This document shows positions 1 to 5,377 of a stretch of 7,651 bases of DNA, piece after piece. The translations under genes and the position numbers were made by a program. Position 1 is the stretch's first letter, and each line of letters starts with the position of its first letter. The notes under the pieces are model-generated. The model searched no databases. It was given only the letters and a program-made list of their open reading frames with translations, and was not told where the DNA came from. Source of the stretch: Rhodobacterales bacterium CG2_30_65_12 (GTDB lineage Bacteria > Pseudomonadota > Alphaproteobacteria > Rhodobacterales > Rhodobacteraceae); NCBI GenBank assembly GCA_001873585.1, contig MNZL01000129.1:1818-9468 (forward strand), written 5' to 3'.

Positions 1-529
1 ACATCACCGTGAACACCGCGAGCCCGGCGGCGACCCACAGCGCGGTGGCCGGTGCGCCGCCGGTGGCGAGCCCGTGCGCCTCCTCGGCGGAAAACACCGC
101 GAGCGAGAGCGTGACCGATTGCAGCTGGAGCGCGATATAGGGCGTGGTGCCGATCACCGCGAGCACGGTGACGATCACGCCGAGCATGTTCGATTTGCCG
201 TAGCGAGACGAAATGAGATCCGCCACCGAGGTGATCCGCTGCGCCCGCCCGATCCGCACCAGCTTGCGCAGCACCCACCACCAGCCAACCATCACCAGCG
301 TCGGCCCAATGTATATGGTGACAAATTCGAGCCCCGAGCGCGCCGCATAGCCCACCGCGCCGTAGAAGGTCCAGGCGGTGCAGTAGATCGAAAGCGATAG
401 GGTGTAGATGATCGGTGTGCGCAGCCAGGCCCCACGCCCGGCGTGCGCGAACTTGTCGGCGCCGAAGGCAACGGCGAAGAGAAAGGCAACGTAGACCAGG
501 CTGATGGCAATGAGCAGATTCGAGGTCAT
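1..529 (-). CDS. Sodium:solute symporter-like sensor protein, N-terminal part (probable CbrA/CrbS-type histidine kinase), truncated by window edge
   Basis: The visible 176 residues are the start of a multi-span membrane protein of the SSS (PutP-like) family. Hydrophobic segments lie at about residues 4-23, 38-60, 68-90, 115-137 and 161-176. The stretch YCTAWTFYGAVGYAARSG (49-66), then YIGPTLV (73-79), LRKLVRI (87-93), QRITSVADLISSRYGKS (97-113) and PYIALQLQSV (130-139), is the pattern I know from the transporter-like sensor module of CbrA/CrbS hybrid histidine kinases rather than from plain solute symporters. In such proteins the SSS part is followed by PAS, HisKA, HATPase and often receiver domains. 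None of these can be seen here, so the kinase part is inference. The ATG at 529 overlaps the stop of the upstream two-helix gene as ATGA, implying translational coupling. A receiver protein two genes upstream supports a signalling role. A genuine transporter remains the alternative. Confidence 0.8.
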   Translation of the reverse strand, partial: MTSNLLIAISLVYVAFLFAVAFGADKFAHAGRGAWLRTPIIYTLSLSIYCTAWTFYGAVGYAARSGLEFVTIYIGPTLVMVGWWWVLRKLVRIGRAQRITSVADLISSRYGKSNMLGVIVTVLAVIGTTPYIALQLQSVTLSLAVFSAEEAHGLATGGAPATALWVAAGLAVFTVM

Positions 530-834
530 GGCGCGCCGCTCTCACCGTCGTCGTCACGCAGCGCGGCATCCGGATCGAGCAGATCGGAGGGCGCGCCGTC
601 GGCAGCGCGGGCGAGCAGGCGCACCAGCAAGGCGGCAACCAGAATGAGCCCGAACCAGACGGCAAAGACAAACATCCCGCCCGCCGCCGTGCCGCGCGAG
701 GCCACGCCGCCGCTGAGCAGCGGCACCATGAACAGCACGAGCCCCACCACCGGCACGAAGCGCATCGCGTCGATCAGCCTGCGGCGGCGATAGGTCTGAC
801 GGGCGAGAAAGATCGGCTCACGCGGCGCGGCCAT
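526..834 (-). CDS. Small two-helix inner-membrane protein of unknown function
   Basis: A protein of 102 residues that I cannot assign to a named family. It has a basic N-terminal segment (RQTYRRRR, 12-19), a first hydrophobic helix at about 26-42, a short loop, a second helix at about 52-74, and a hydrophilic acidic tail (DLLDPDAALRDDDGE, 84-98). The positive charges before helix 1 predict both ends in the cytoplasm. The ATG follows the response-regulator stop by 3 nt, and its own TGA overlaps the start of the SSS-type gene, so it is a middle gene of a tight operon. The layout resembles the small two-helix proteins (DUF485/YjcH, DUF4212) encoded just ahead of SSS-family transporters. I see no sequence signature of either family, so a partner role for the SSS protein is inference from position only. 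No good Shine-Dalgarno is visible, which fits coupling. Confidence 0.75.
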   Translation of the reverse strand: MAAPREPIFLARQTYRRRRLIDAMRFVPVVGLVLFMVPLLSGGVASRGTAAGGMFVFAVWFGLILVAALLVRLLARAADGAPSDLLDPDAALRDDDGESGAP

Positions 835-837
835 GGT

Positions 838-1203
838 TCAGGCCACGATCTCGGCCAACGCGGCAATCAGATCGGCGTTGGCGAAAGGTTTGGTCATAAA
901 CCGGGTCGCCCCGAGCTCGGCGGCAAGATCGCGGTCTTTCTTCTGCCCGCGCGCGGTAAGCATCAGCACCGGAAGCCGGGCGAAATCAGGATCGGCGCGC
1001 AGCGCGCGCAGGATCTCGAAGCCCGATTGGCCCGGCAGCATCACGTCGAGCAGCACCGCATCGGGCCGGGCCGCGCGCACGGCCTTCACGGCGGTCTCGC
1101 CGTTGGCGCAGGTCGTCACATCCCAACCCTCGCGGCCAAGGATGAAGGAAATCGCCTCGATAATGTTCGGCTCGTCCTCGATGAGAACAATGCGTTTGCC
1201 CAT
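838..1203 (-). CDS. Single-domain response regulator (CheY-like receiver)
   Basis: A 121-residue protein made only of a receiver domain. The acidic pocket is E9, D10 and E11 in IVLIEDEPNI. The phosphoacceptor is D53 in LLDVMLPG, the switch threonine is T83 in MLTARG, and the conserved lysine is K105 in TKPF, so all catalytic positions are intact. There is no DNA-binding or other output domain, so it probably acts by protein contact or as a phosphorelay intermediate. The start at 1203 is chosen because GGGGAG lies 5 nt upstream and the receiver fold begins at once. The in-frame upstream extension to 1269 runs through the promoter and does not look like protein. It is the first gene of a set followed by a two-helix protein and an SSS-type probable sensor kinase, which is the likely partner. 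The kinase domain itself is not in the window. Confidence 0.92.
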   Translation of the reverse strand: MGKRIVLIEDEPNIIEAISFILGREGWDVTTCANGETAVKAVRAARPDAVLLDVMLPGQSGFEILRALRADPDFARLPVLMLTARGQKKDRDLAAELGATRFMTKPFANADLIAALAEIVA

Positions 1204-1208
1204 CCGCT

Positions 1209-1214
1209 CTCCCC
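1209..1214 (-). promoter_or_regulatory. Ribosome binding site deciding the response-regulator start
   Basis: GGGGAG on the minus strand, 5 nt before the ATG at 1203. It selects this ATG over the longer in-frame opening at 1269. Confidence 0.6.
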
Positions 1215-1240
1215 GGCCCCTTCCGAAGGGTGCTCTAACG

Positions 1241-1269
1241 ACTATCACGAATGCGGATCGCGGAGTCAA
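1241..1269 (-). promoter_or_regulatory. Candidate sigma70 promoter for the response-regulator operon
   Basis: On the minus strand TTGACT (1269-1264, 5 of 6 to the -35 consensus) is separated by exactly 17 bp from GATAGT (1246-1241, 4 of 6 to the -10 consensus). Transcription would begin near 1234, giving a leader of about 30 nt that contains the GGGGAG ribosome site. It lies in the 159-nt gap between the TerB/J-domain gene and the response regulator and suggests that the left gene set is a separate transcription unit. I see no clear terminator or operator palindrome in the rest of that gap. Confidence 0.55.
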
Positions 1270-1362
1270 AACCCTTGTTCCCCGCGCCCGGGCCTGGCCC
1301 CTTCCACGCTCGCCCTCTGCCCGAACCGGATCGCGCCGCCGATGTGCTGGCCGATGCAGGTC

Positions 1363-2043
1363 TCACCCACGCTCCTGCTGGATTTCCTCCCAGGCCCGGT
1401 TGACCGCGATCAAATGTTGCTCGGCGAGTTTCACCGCCTCCTCGGGCACACCGCGGGCAATAAGCTGGTCTGGGTGTGAGGCGCGCACCTGGGCGCGCCA
1501 GGCGCGGCGGGCCTCCGCGAGCGAGGCATCGGGGTTCACCCCGAGCACCGCGTAGGGGTCGGGCCGGGCGTCGGGCACGAACCGGGCGCGCAAGGAACGA
1601 AACGCACGGTCGTTCACCCCGAAGATCGCCGCGACCTGGGCGAGAAAATCGTTCTCCGCCGGGTGATACTCGCCGTCGGCCAGGGCTATGTAAAACAGCC
1701 CCTCAAGCAGGTCGCACAGCGCCGGGTGGTTCTTGCCAAAGAGGCCGACGATCTTCAGCGCGTATTGCTCGAACCCGGCCACGTCTTGCCGGGCGAGATT
1801 GAACACCCGCGCGGCGTTCTTTTCCTCGGCCTTCGGAATCGTAAATACCTCACGGAACGCCATTACCTCGCCCCGCGTCACCTGGCCATCGGCCTTTGCC
1901 ATCTTGGCGCCGAGCGCGATCACCGCTATGGCGAAAGCCGCCGAGCGCTCGGGGGGCGTGCGCAGGTGCGAAAATACCTCCGAGAGGCTTTCGCCCGAGG
2001 CGAGCGCCGAGAGCGCGTCGGTTATGCGGGTCCAAAGCGACAT
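1363..2043 (-). CDS. TerB-domain plus J-domain protein (soluble DjlA-like co-chaperone)
   Basis: A 226-residue protein with two recognisable modules. Residues about 30-150 form a TerB-like helical domain. It carries the two acidic motifs of that family, MAKADGQVTRGE (48-59) and IALADGEYHPAE (119-130), which in TerB proteins bind a metal ion. Residues about 161-226 are a J domain with DPYAVLGV at the start and the diagnostic HPD at 190-192, the loop that stimulates DnaK ATP hydrolysis. The order is that of DjlA, but the DjlA N-terminal membrane anchor is absent, so this form should be cytosolic. It is the last gene of the VOC-GNAT-TerB/J set, 10 nt after the GNAT stop, with no strong Shine-Dalgarno. 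Its role is probably recruitment of DnaK to some client. The client is unknown, and nothing nearby indicates tellurite resistance. Confidence 0.9.
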   Translation of the reverse strand: MSLWTRITDALSALASGESLSEVFSHLRTPPERSAAFAIAVIALGAKMAKADGQVTRGEVMAFREVFTIPKAEEKNAARVFNLARQDVAGFEQYALKIVGLFGKNHPALCDLLEGLFYIALADGEYHPAENDFLAQVAAIFGVNDRAFRSLRARFVPDARPDPYAVLGVNPDASLAEARRAWRAQVRASHPDQLIARGVPEEAVKLAEQHLIAVNRAWEEIQQERG

Positions 2044-2053
2044 GGCTCTGGGT

Positions 2054-2539
2054 TTACAGGAATTTCTGCATCAAGACGAGGTCCATCCAGCGTCCAAATT
2101 TCCAGCCCACCTCAGGCACCCGCGCCACTTCGCTGTAGCCCTGCCGCGCATGAAACGCGATCCCGGCCTGGTTTTCGCCGGAAACCCCGGCAATCATGCT
2201 GTGCACCTCGCGGGCGCGGGCATGCGCTTCAACCGCCGTCAACAGCGCCGCGCCCAGCCCCTTGCCGCGTGCGTCTTCGGCCAGCATGACCGTGTGCTCC
2301 ATCGTCCGGGCATAGCCCGCACCGCCGCGAAACTGCGCATAGGTGACAAAACCGAGCACCTCGCCCGCCTCTTCGGCGACAAGAAACCCGTAGCCAGCAT
2401 CGGTCCGGCCAACGATCATTCGCACCAGTTCGTTTTCGTCTTTCTCGACCGGGTTGAAGGTCATCGCGCTGTCGCGGATCACCAGGTTCCATATCGCCGC
2501 AATGCCCGCCGCGTGGCGCGCGCCTGCCTCGATTATCAT
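2054..2539 (-). CDS. GNAT N-acetyltransferase, phosphinothricin/L-amino-acid acetyltransferase type
   Basis: A complete 161-residue GNAT-fold enzyme expected to transfer an acetyl group from acetyl-CoA to an amine. Motif A is MEHTVMLAEDARGKGLG (80-96), with RGKGLG (91-96) forming the pyrophosphate-binding loop. Motif B is ENQAGIAFHARQGY (122-135). The C-terminal block VGWKFGRWMDLVLMQKFL (144-161) is typical of the PAT/YncA (MnaT) branch, whose known substrates include phosphinothricin, methionine sulfoximine and some L-amino acids. The actual substrate here cannot be read from sequence, and detoxification versus amino-acid metabolism is open. The ATG at 2539 overlaps the VOC stop as ATGA, and a GAGGTGA ribosome site lies 8 nt upstream inside the VOC gene, so the two are probably co-translated. 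The start needs no adjustment, because the fold begins at residue 2. Confidence 0.92.
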   Translation of the reverse strand: MIIEAGARHAAGIAAIWNLVIRDSAMTFNPVEKDENELVRMIVGRTDAGYGFLVAEEAGEVLGFVTYAQFRGGAGYARTMEHTVMLAEDARGKGLGAALLTAVEAHARAREVHSMIAGVSGENQAGIAFHARQGYSEVARVPEVGWKFGRWMDLVLMQKFL

Positions 2540-2928
2540 GTCAGCGTCACCTCTCCCGCCTGCGTGTGAATCAGCGCCGAGAGCCCCGGCAGCCCGCGTT
2601 TGACCACCAACCTATCGTCGCTTGTGAGCAACGACAGCGCCCAGCCAAGCGCGCCCGCCTGCGGGTGGCTCACCGTGAGCCGCACCAGCCGGGCATCATG
2701 GTCGTCGAGCCCGAACCAGCGCGCCCAATCTGGCGCGGGCGCGGCGGGATCGGGTGCGATCGCTTCGAGGTAATCGGCTGGCCCGAGCGACGAGAGCCGG
2801 TTTTGCGTGGCCATCGCAGCATGGCTGCCCACCGGCCCCAGCGTGTAGCCCATCGCCGCCTGCCCACGCGCCACCGCCGCCGCCAGCGTGCCGGCGGTGA
2901 TGACAAGATGATCGATCCGAGCGGTCAT
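2536..2928 (-). CDS. Glyoxalase-like VOC-family protein, apparently shortened by an internal deletion
   Basis: A 130-residue protein. Residues 4-76 match the N-terminal half of the glyoxalase-like VOC family (PF13468 type): IDHLVITAGTL (5-15), the GSHAAMATQNRLSSLGPADYLE run (34-55) and the APDWARWFGLDD block (65-76). Family members I recall are about 190-210 residues, with a middle section containing an LSRG and a FPALIQW motif before a C-terminal LRLxHPxAxxL strand. Here the sequence passes straight from WFGLDD to ARLVRLTVSHPQAGAL (79-94), as if about 70 residues were missing in frame. The reaction of the family is poorly defined. The start at 2928 is preceded by GGGAGAGG. An upstream in-frame ATG at 2970 only adds residues not typical of the family. 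Its TGA overlaps the GNAT start. The gene may be functional or decaying. Confidence 0.78.
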   Translation of the reverse strand: MTARIDHLVITAGTLAAAVARGQAAMGYTLGPVGSHAAMATQNRLSSLGPADYLEAIAPDPAAPAPDWARWFGLDDHDARLVRLTVSHPQAGALGWALSLLTSDDRLVVKRGLPGLSALIHTQAGEVTLT

Positions 2929-3116
2929 GGCCCTCTCCCTCGGGCCGAGATTGCCACGTTGCTCGCGCAAACAAAAATGTTATCTCGCTCAATCCCCTTG
3001 GCCTTGAGCCGGGTCGTCGCAGCCGCGCTGACCAGCGCCAAGCCGTCGGCGCTCCGTACCACGACCACGCCGAGTGGCGCGGCCCCCCGGCAGCATTCGA
3101 GCATCGGCGCGCGCAC
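2925..3116 (-). CDS. Doubtful small open frame upstream of the VOC gene
   Basis: An open frame of 63 codons from a GTG at 3116 (59 from the ATG at 3104). I recognise no family. In favour: its TGA overlaps the VOC ATG as ATGA, and most codons of its first two thirds end in G or C like the real genes around it. Against: the frame runs open backwards through the hairpin element and its tail, there is no convincing ribosome site, and the last third crosses an AT-richer patch (about 2969-2992) that looks more like leader or promoter DNA. The product would be mildly hydrophobic in the middle (PLGVVVV, LALVSAAAT) without a clear membrane helix or signal peptide. It could be a remnant of a lost gene. 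It covers most of the 253-nt mutase-VOC gap, where I see no other gene. Confidence 0.25.
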   Translation of the reverse strand: MRAPMLECCRGAAPLGVVVVRSADGLALVSAAATTRLKAKGIERDNIFVCASNVAISARGRGP

Positions 3117-3120
3117 CTCG

Positions 3121-3173
3121 TCTTCTTTGGTCCGAAAATACCTCGCGGGGGTCCGGGGGTGCGAAACCCCCGG
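3121..3173 (-). repeat. Rhodobacteraceae-type intergenic hairpin-and-tail element
   Basis: The hairpin at 3153-3173 plus a second short CCCCC tract and a tail reading GAGGTATTTT, then CGGACCAAAGAAGA, matches from memory a sequence found after many genes in Rhodobacter and roseobacter genomes. Only one full copy is present in this window, so its repeat nature rests on recall and not on the data shown. It was probably moved or maintained as a 3'-end element, and it carries no gene of its own. Confidence 0.5.
3153..3173 (-). terminator. GC hairpin after the methylmalonyl-CoA mutase gene
   Basis: A perfect 8-bp stem with a 5-nt loop: CCGGGGGT, loop TTCGC, ACCCCCGG read on the minus strand. It begins 8 nt after the mutase TGA. 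There is no classical T-run directly after the stem; a short TTTT occurs in the following GAGGTATTTT. Position and stem strength make it the likely transcription end or 3' stabiliser of the mutase mRNA. How much termination it gives cannot be judged by eye. Confidence 0.6.
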
Positions 3174-3181
3174 CCTTCGTC

Positions 3182-5311
3182 TCAGCCCCGCGCCGCGCGT
3201 ATGAGCTTGAGAATGTCCTTCGCCGCCTCGGGAATATTCGTGCCCGGCCCGAAGATCGCCTTCACGCCCGCCGCTTTGAGAAAATCATAATCCTGCTGCG
3301 GGATCACACCGCCGCAGATCACCAGAATATCCTCGGCGCCCTGCGCCTTCAGCGCCTCGATCAGTTTCGGCGCCAGGGTCTTGTGCCCCGCCGCCTGGCT
3401 CGAAATTCCGACCACATGCACGTCGTTGTCCACCGCGTCCTGTGCCGCCTCCTCGGGGGTCTGGAACAACGGCCCGACGTCAACGTCGAAGCCGATATCG
3501 GCAAAGGCGGTGGCGATCACCTTGGCGCCGCGGTCGTGGCCGTCCTGGCCCATCTTGACCACCAGCATACGCGGCCGCCGCCCCTCTTCCTCGGCGAATT
3601 TCTCCACGTCAGCCTGGATCTCGGCAAAGCCCTCGTCGCCCTCGTACGCAGCGCCATACACACCTGCGAGGGTTTTCACCTCAGCGCGGTGACGGCCAAA
3701 CACCTTTTCCATCGCCATCGAAATCTCTCCCACCGTTGCCCGCGCCCGCGCGGCCTCGACCGCCAGCGCAAGCAGGTTGCCCTTACCCGAGCGCGCCGCT
3801 GCCTCCAGCGCGGTCAGGCTCGCGTCGCAGGCGGCCTGATCGCGGGTCGCGCGGATCTGCTCCAGCCGCGCTATCTGCGCCGCGCGCACCGAAACGTTGT
3901 CGACATCGCGGATATCGAGTTGATCTTCCTTTTCGAGCCGGAACTTGTTGACCCCAACGATCACCTCGTCGCCCCGGTCCACCGCCGCCTGCCGGCGCGC
4001 CGCCGCCTCTTCGATGCGCAGCTTGGGCATTCCGGTGGCCACCGCCTTGGTCATCCCGCCCATCGCATCGACCTCCTCGATCATCGACCACGCCTCCTCG
4101 ATCAGGTCTGCCGTGAGCTTCTCGACGTAATACGAGCCCGCCAACGGATCGACCACATTGGTTACCCCGGTCTCGTTCTGCAAGATGAGTTGGGTGTTGC
4201 GCGCGATCCGGGCCGAGGTCTCGGTCGGCAGCGCGATCGCTTCATCAAAAGCGTTGGTGTGCAGGCTCTGCGTTCCACCAAGCACCGCGCTCATCGCCTC
4301 GAAGGCGGTGCGCACGATGTTGTTGTAGGGGTCCTGCTCCTGCAGGCTCACACCGCTGGTCTGGCAATGGGTGCGCAGCATCAGGCTGCCGGGCTTTTTC
4401 GGCTCGAACTCGCGCATGATCCGGTGCCACAGGAAGCGCGCGGCGCGCAGCTTGGCGGCCTCCATGAAGAAGTTCATGCCGATGGCGAAGAAAAAGCTCA
4501 GCCGCCCGGCGAAGGCATCCACGTCGAGCCCCCGTGCGATCGCCGCGCGCACGTATTCGCGCCCGTCGGCCAGGGTGAAGGCGAGCTCCTGCACCAGGTT
4601 CGCCCCTGCCTCCTGCATGTGGTAGCCGCTGATCGAGATCGAGTTGAACCGGGGCATATCGGTCGAAGTATACTCGATGATGTCGGCCACGATCCGCATC
4701 GAGGGCTCGGGCGGATAGATATAGGTGTTGCGAACCATGAACTCCTTGAGAATGTCGTTCTGGATCGTGCCGGAGAGCTGCGCCCGGTCCACCCCCTGCT
4801 CTTCGCCCGCAACGATGAAACTGGCGAGAATCGGGATCACCGCGCCGTTCATCGTCATGCTCACCGAAACCTCGCCAAGCGGGATTCCATCAAACAGGAT
4901 CTTCATGTCTTCGACCGAGTCGATCGCCACGCCGGCCTTGCCCACGTCGCCCTCGACGCGGGCGTGATCACTATCGTAGCCGCGATGGGTGGCAAGGTCG
5001 AAGGCCACGCTCACGCCTTGTTGACCGGCGGCGAGCGCCTTGCGGTAGAAGGCGTTGGACTCCTCCGCCGTGGAGAAGCCGGCGTATTGCCGGATCGTCC
5101 AGGGCCGGCCGGTATACATCGTTGCGCGCGGGCCCCGGGTGAAGGGGGCAAGGCCAGGCATGGTGCCGGTATGAGGCAGGTCTTGCGCATCCTCGGCGGT
5201 GTAGACCGGCTGCACGGCAATGCCCTCGGGGGTGGTCCATGTCAGCTCATCGAGCGGGCGGCCGCGCAATTCCTTCAAGGCAAGCGCTTCCCAGTTTTTC
5301 CTGTCGCTCAT
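3182..5311 (-). CDS. scpA: Methylmalonyl-CoA mutase, full-length single-chain form (ScpA/MutB type)
   Basis: The adenosylcobalamin-dependent enzyme that converts (R)-methylmalonyl-CoA to succinyl-CoA in the cytosol. At 709 residues it has the full single-chain length. The catalytic barrel holds TMYTGRPWTIRQYAGFST (64-81), with the counterpart of the active-site Tyr89 of the Propionibacterium enzyme at Y76, and SGYHMQEAG (228-236), with Y230 and H231 matching its Tyr243/His244. The C-terminal B12 domain (about 580-709) has DGHDRG (590-595), where H592 is the expected lower cobalt ligand, followed by GPLFQTPEE, the VVGISSQAAGHKTL segment (633-646) and a GGVIP (667-671) loop. The RPWTIRQYAGFS motif argues for methylmalonyl-CoA rather than ethylmalonyl-CoA mutase. 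No frameshift or missing motif is seen. The start has AAGGAG at 5324-5319, 7 nt upstream. With pccA nearby it completes propionyl-CoA assimilation. No mutase promoter is clear in the short divergent gap. The gene is also called bhbA or mcm. Confidence 0.97.
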   Translation of the reverse strand: MSDRKNWEALALKELRGRPLDELTWTTPEGIAVQPVYTAEDAQDLPHTGTMPGLAPFTRGPRATMYTGRPWTIRQYAGFSTAEESNAFYRKALAAGQQGVSVAFDLATHRGYDSDHARVEGDVGKAGVAIDSVEDMKILFDGIPLGEVSVSMTMNGAVIPILASFIVAGEEQGVDRAQLSGTIQNDILKEFMVRNTYIYPPEPSMRIVADIIEYTSTDMPRFNSISISGYHMQEAGANLVQELAFTLADGREYVRAAIARGLDVDAFAGRLSFFFAIGMNFFMEAAKLRAARFLWHRIMREFEPKKPGSLMLRTHCQTSGVSLQEQDPYNNIVRTAFEAMSAVLGGTQSLHTNAFDEAIALPTETSARIARNTQLILQNETGVTNVVDPLAGSYYVEKLTADLIEEAWSMIEEVDAMGGMTKAVATGMPKLRIEEAAARRQAAVDRGDEVIVGVNKFRLEKEDQLDIRDVDNVSVRAAQIARLEQIRATRDQAACDASLTALEAAARSGKGNLLALAVEAARARATVGEISMAMEKVFGRHRAEVKTLAGVYGAAYEGDEGFAEIQADVEKFAEEEGRRPRMLVVKMGQDGHDRGAKVIATAFADIGFDVDVGPLFQTPEEAAQDAVDNDVHVVGISSQAAGHKTLAPKLIEALKAQGAEDILVICGGVIPQQDYDFLKAAGVKAIFGPGTNIPEAAKDILKLIRAARG

Positions 5312-5318
5312 CTTCGCT

Positions 5319-5324
5319 CTCCTT
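5319..5324 (-). promoter_or_regulatory. Strong ribosome binding site of the mutase gene
   Basis: AAGGAG on the minus strand with 7-nt spacing to the ATG at 5311. It fixes the mutase start and predicts efficient translation. It lies next to the -35 region of the divergent DUF4174 promoter. Confidence 0.7.
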
Positions 5325-5330
5325 GGTACA

Positions 5331-5358
5331 TTGTCTCGGGGCGTCCCGCGCCTATATT
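5331..5358 (+). promoter_or_regulatory. Candidate promoter of the DUF4174 gene
   Basis: TTGTCT (5331-5336, 4 of 6 to -35) and TATATT (5353-5358, 5 of 6 to -10) with a 16-bp spacer. A start near 5365 would leave a leader of only about 13 nt containing AAGGAG (5367-5372), 5 nt before the ATG. The whole promoter sits within the 66-bp gap shared with the divergent mutase gene, so the two units may interfere or share control. Confidence 0.45.
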
Positions 5359-5377
5359 CAAAGGCGAAGGAGTCCGC

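Noticed and set aside
1204..1269. Longer response-regulator start at 1269
   Set aside because: The 22 extra residues are not receiver-like, the segment contains the promoter, and the ATG at 1203 has its own ribosome site.
1966..1985. Second copy of the hairpin-tail element, because CGAAAATACCTC recurs
   Set aside because: Only 12 bases are shared, there is no stem, and the segment codes for conserved-looking residues of the TerB/J protein. Chance is sufficient.
833..2569. Several long plus-strand frames opposite the response regulator, TerB/J and GNAT genes
   Set aside because: Their products are low-complexity Arg/Pro/Ala sequence with no recognisable motifs, whereas the minus strand encodes complete domains over the same stretch.
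2536..2928. VOC protein as the missing methylmalonyl-CoA epimerase, because it follows the mutase
   Set aside because: Epimerase is a VOC protein of similar length, but this sequence has the glyoxalase-like HAAMATQNRLSSLGPADYLE signature and lacks the epimerase metal-ligand pattern as I know it. A hairpin also separates it from the mutase.
2969..2992. AT-rich patch as a promoter for the VOC operon
   Set aside because: GATAAC or TAACAT could serve as a -10, but no acceptable -35 lies 15-19 bp upstream, so I do not call it.
3074..5377. A very long plus-strand open frame, antisense to the mutase and continuous with the DUF4174 gene
   Set aside because: It mirrors the codon structure of the mutase in GC-rich DNA. 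Its product is rich in Arg, His and Leu without domains. The DUF4174 gene has its own ribosome site and signal peptide at 5378, so the upstream part is a shadow.
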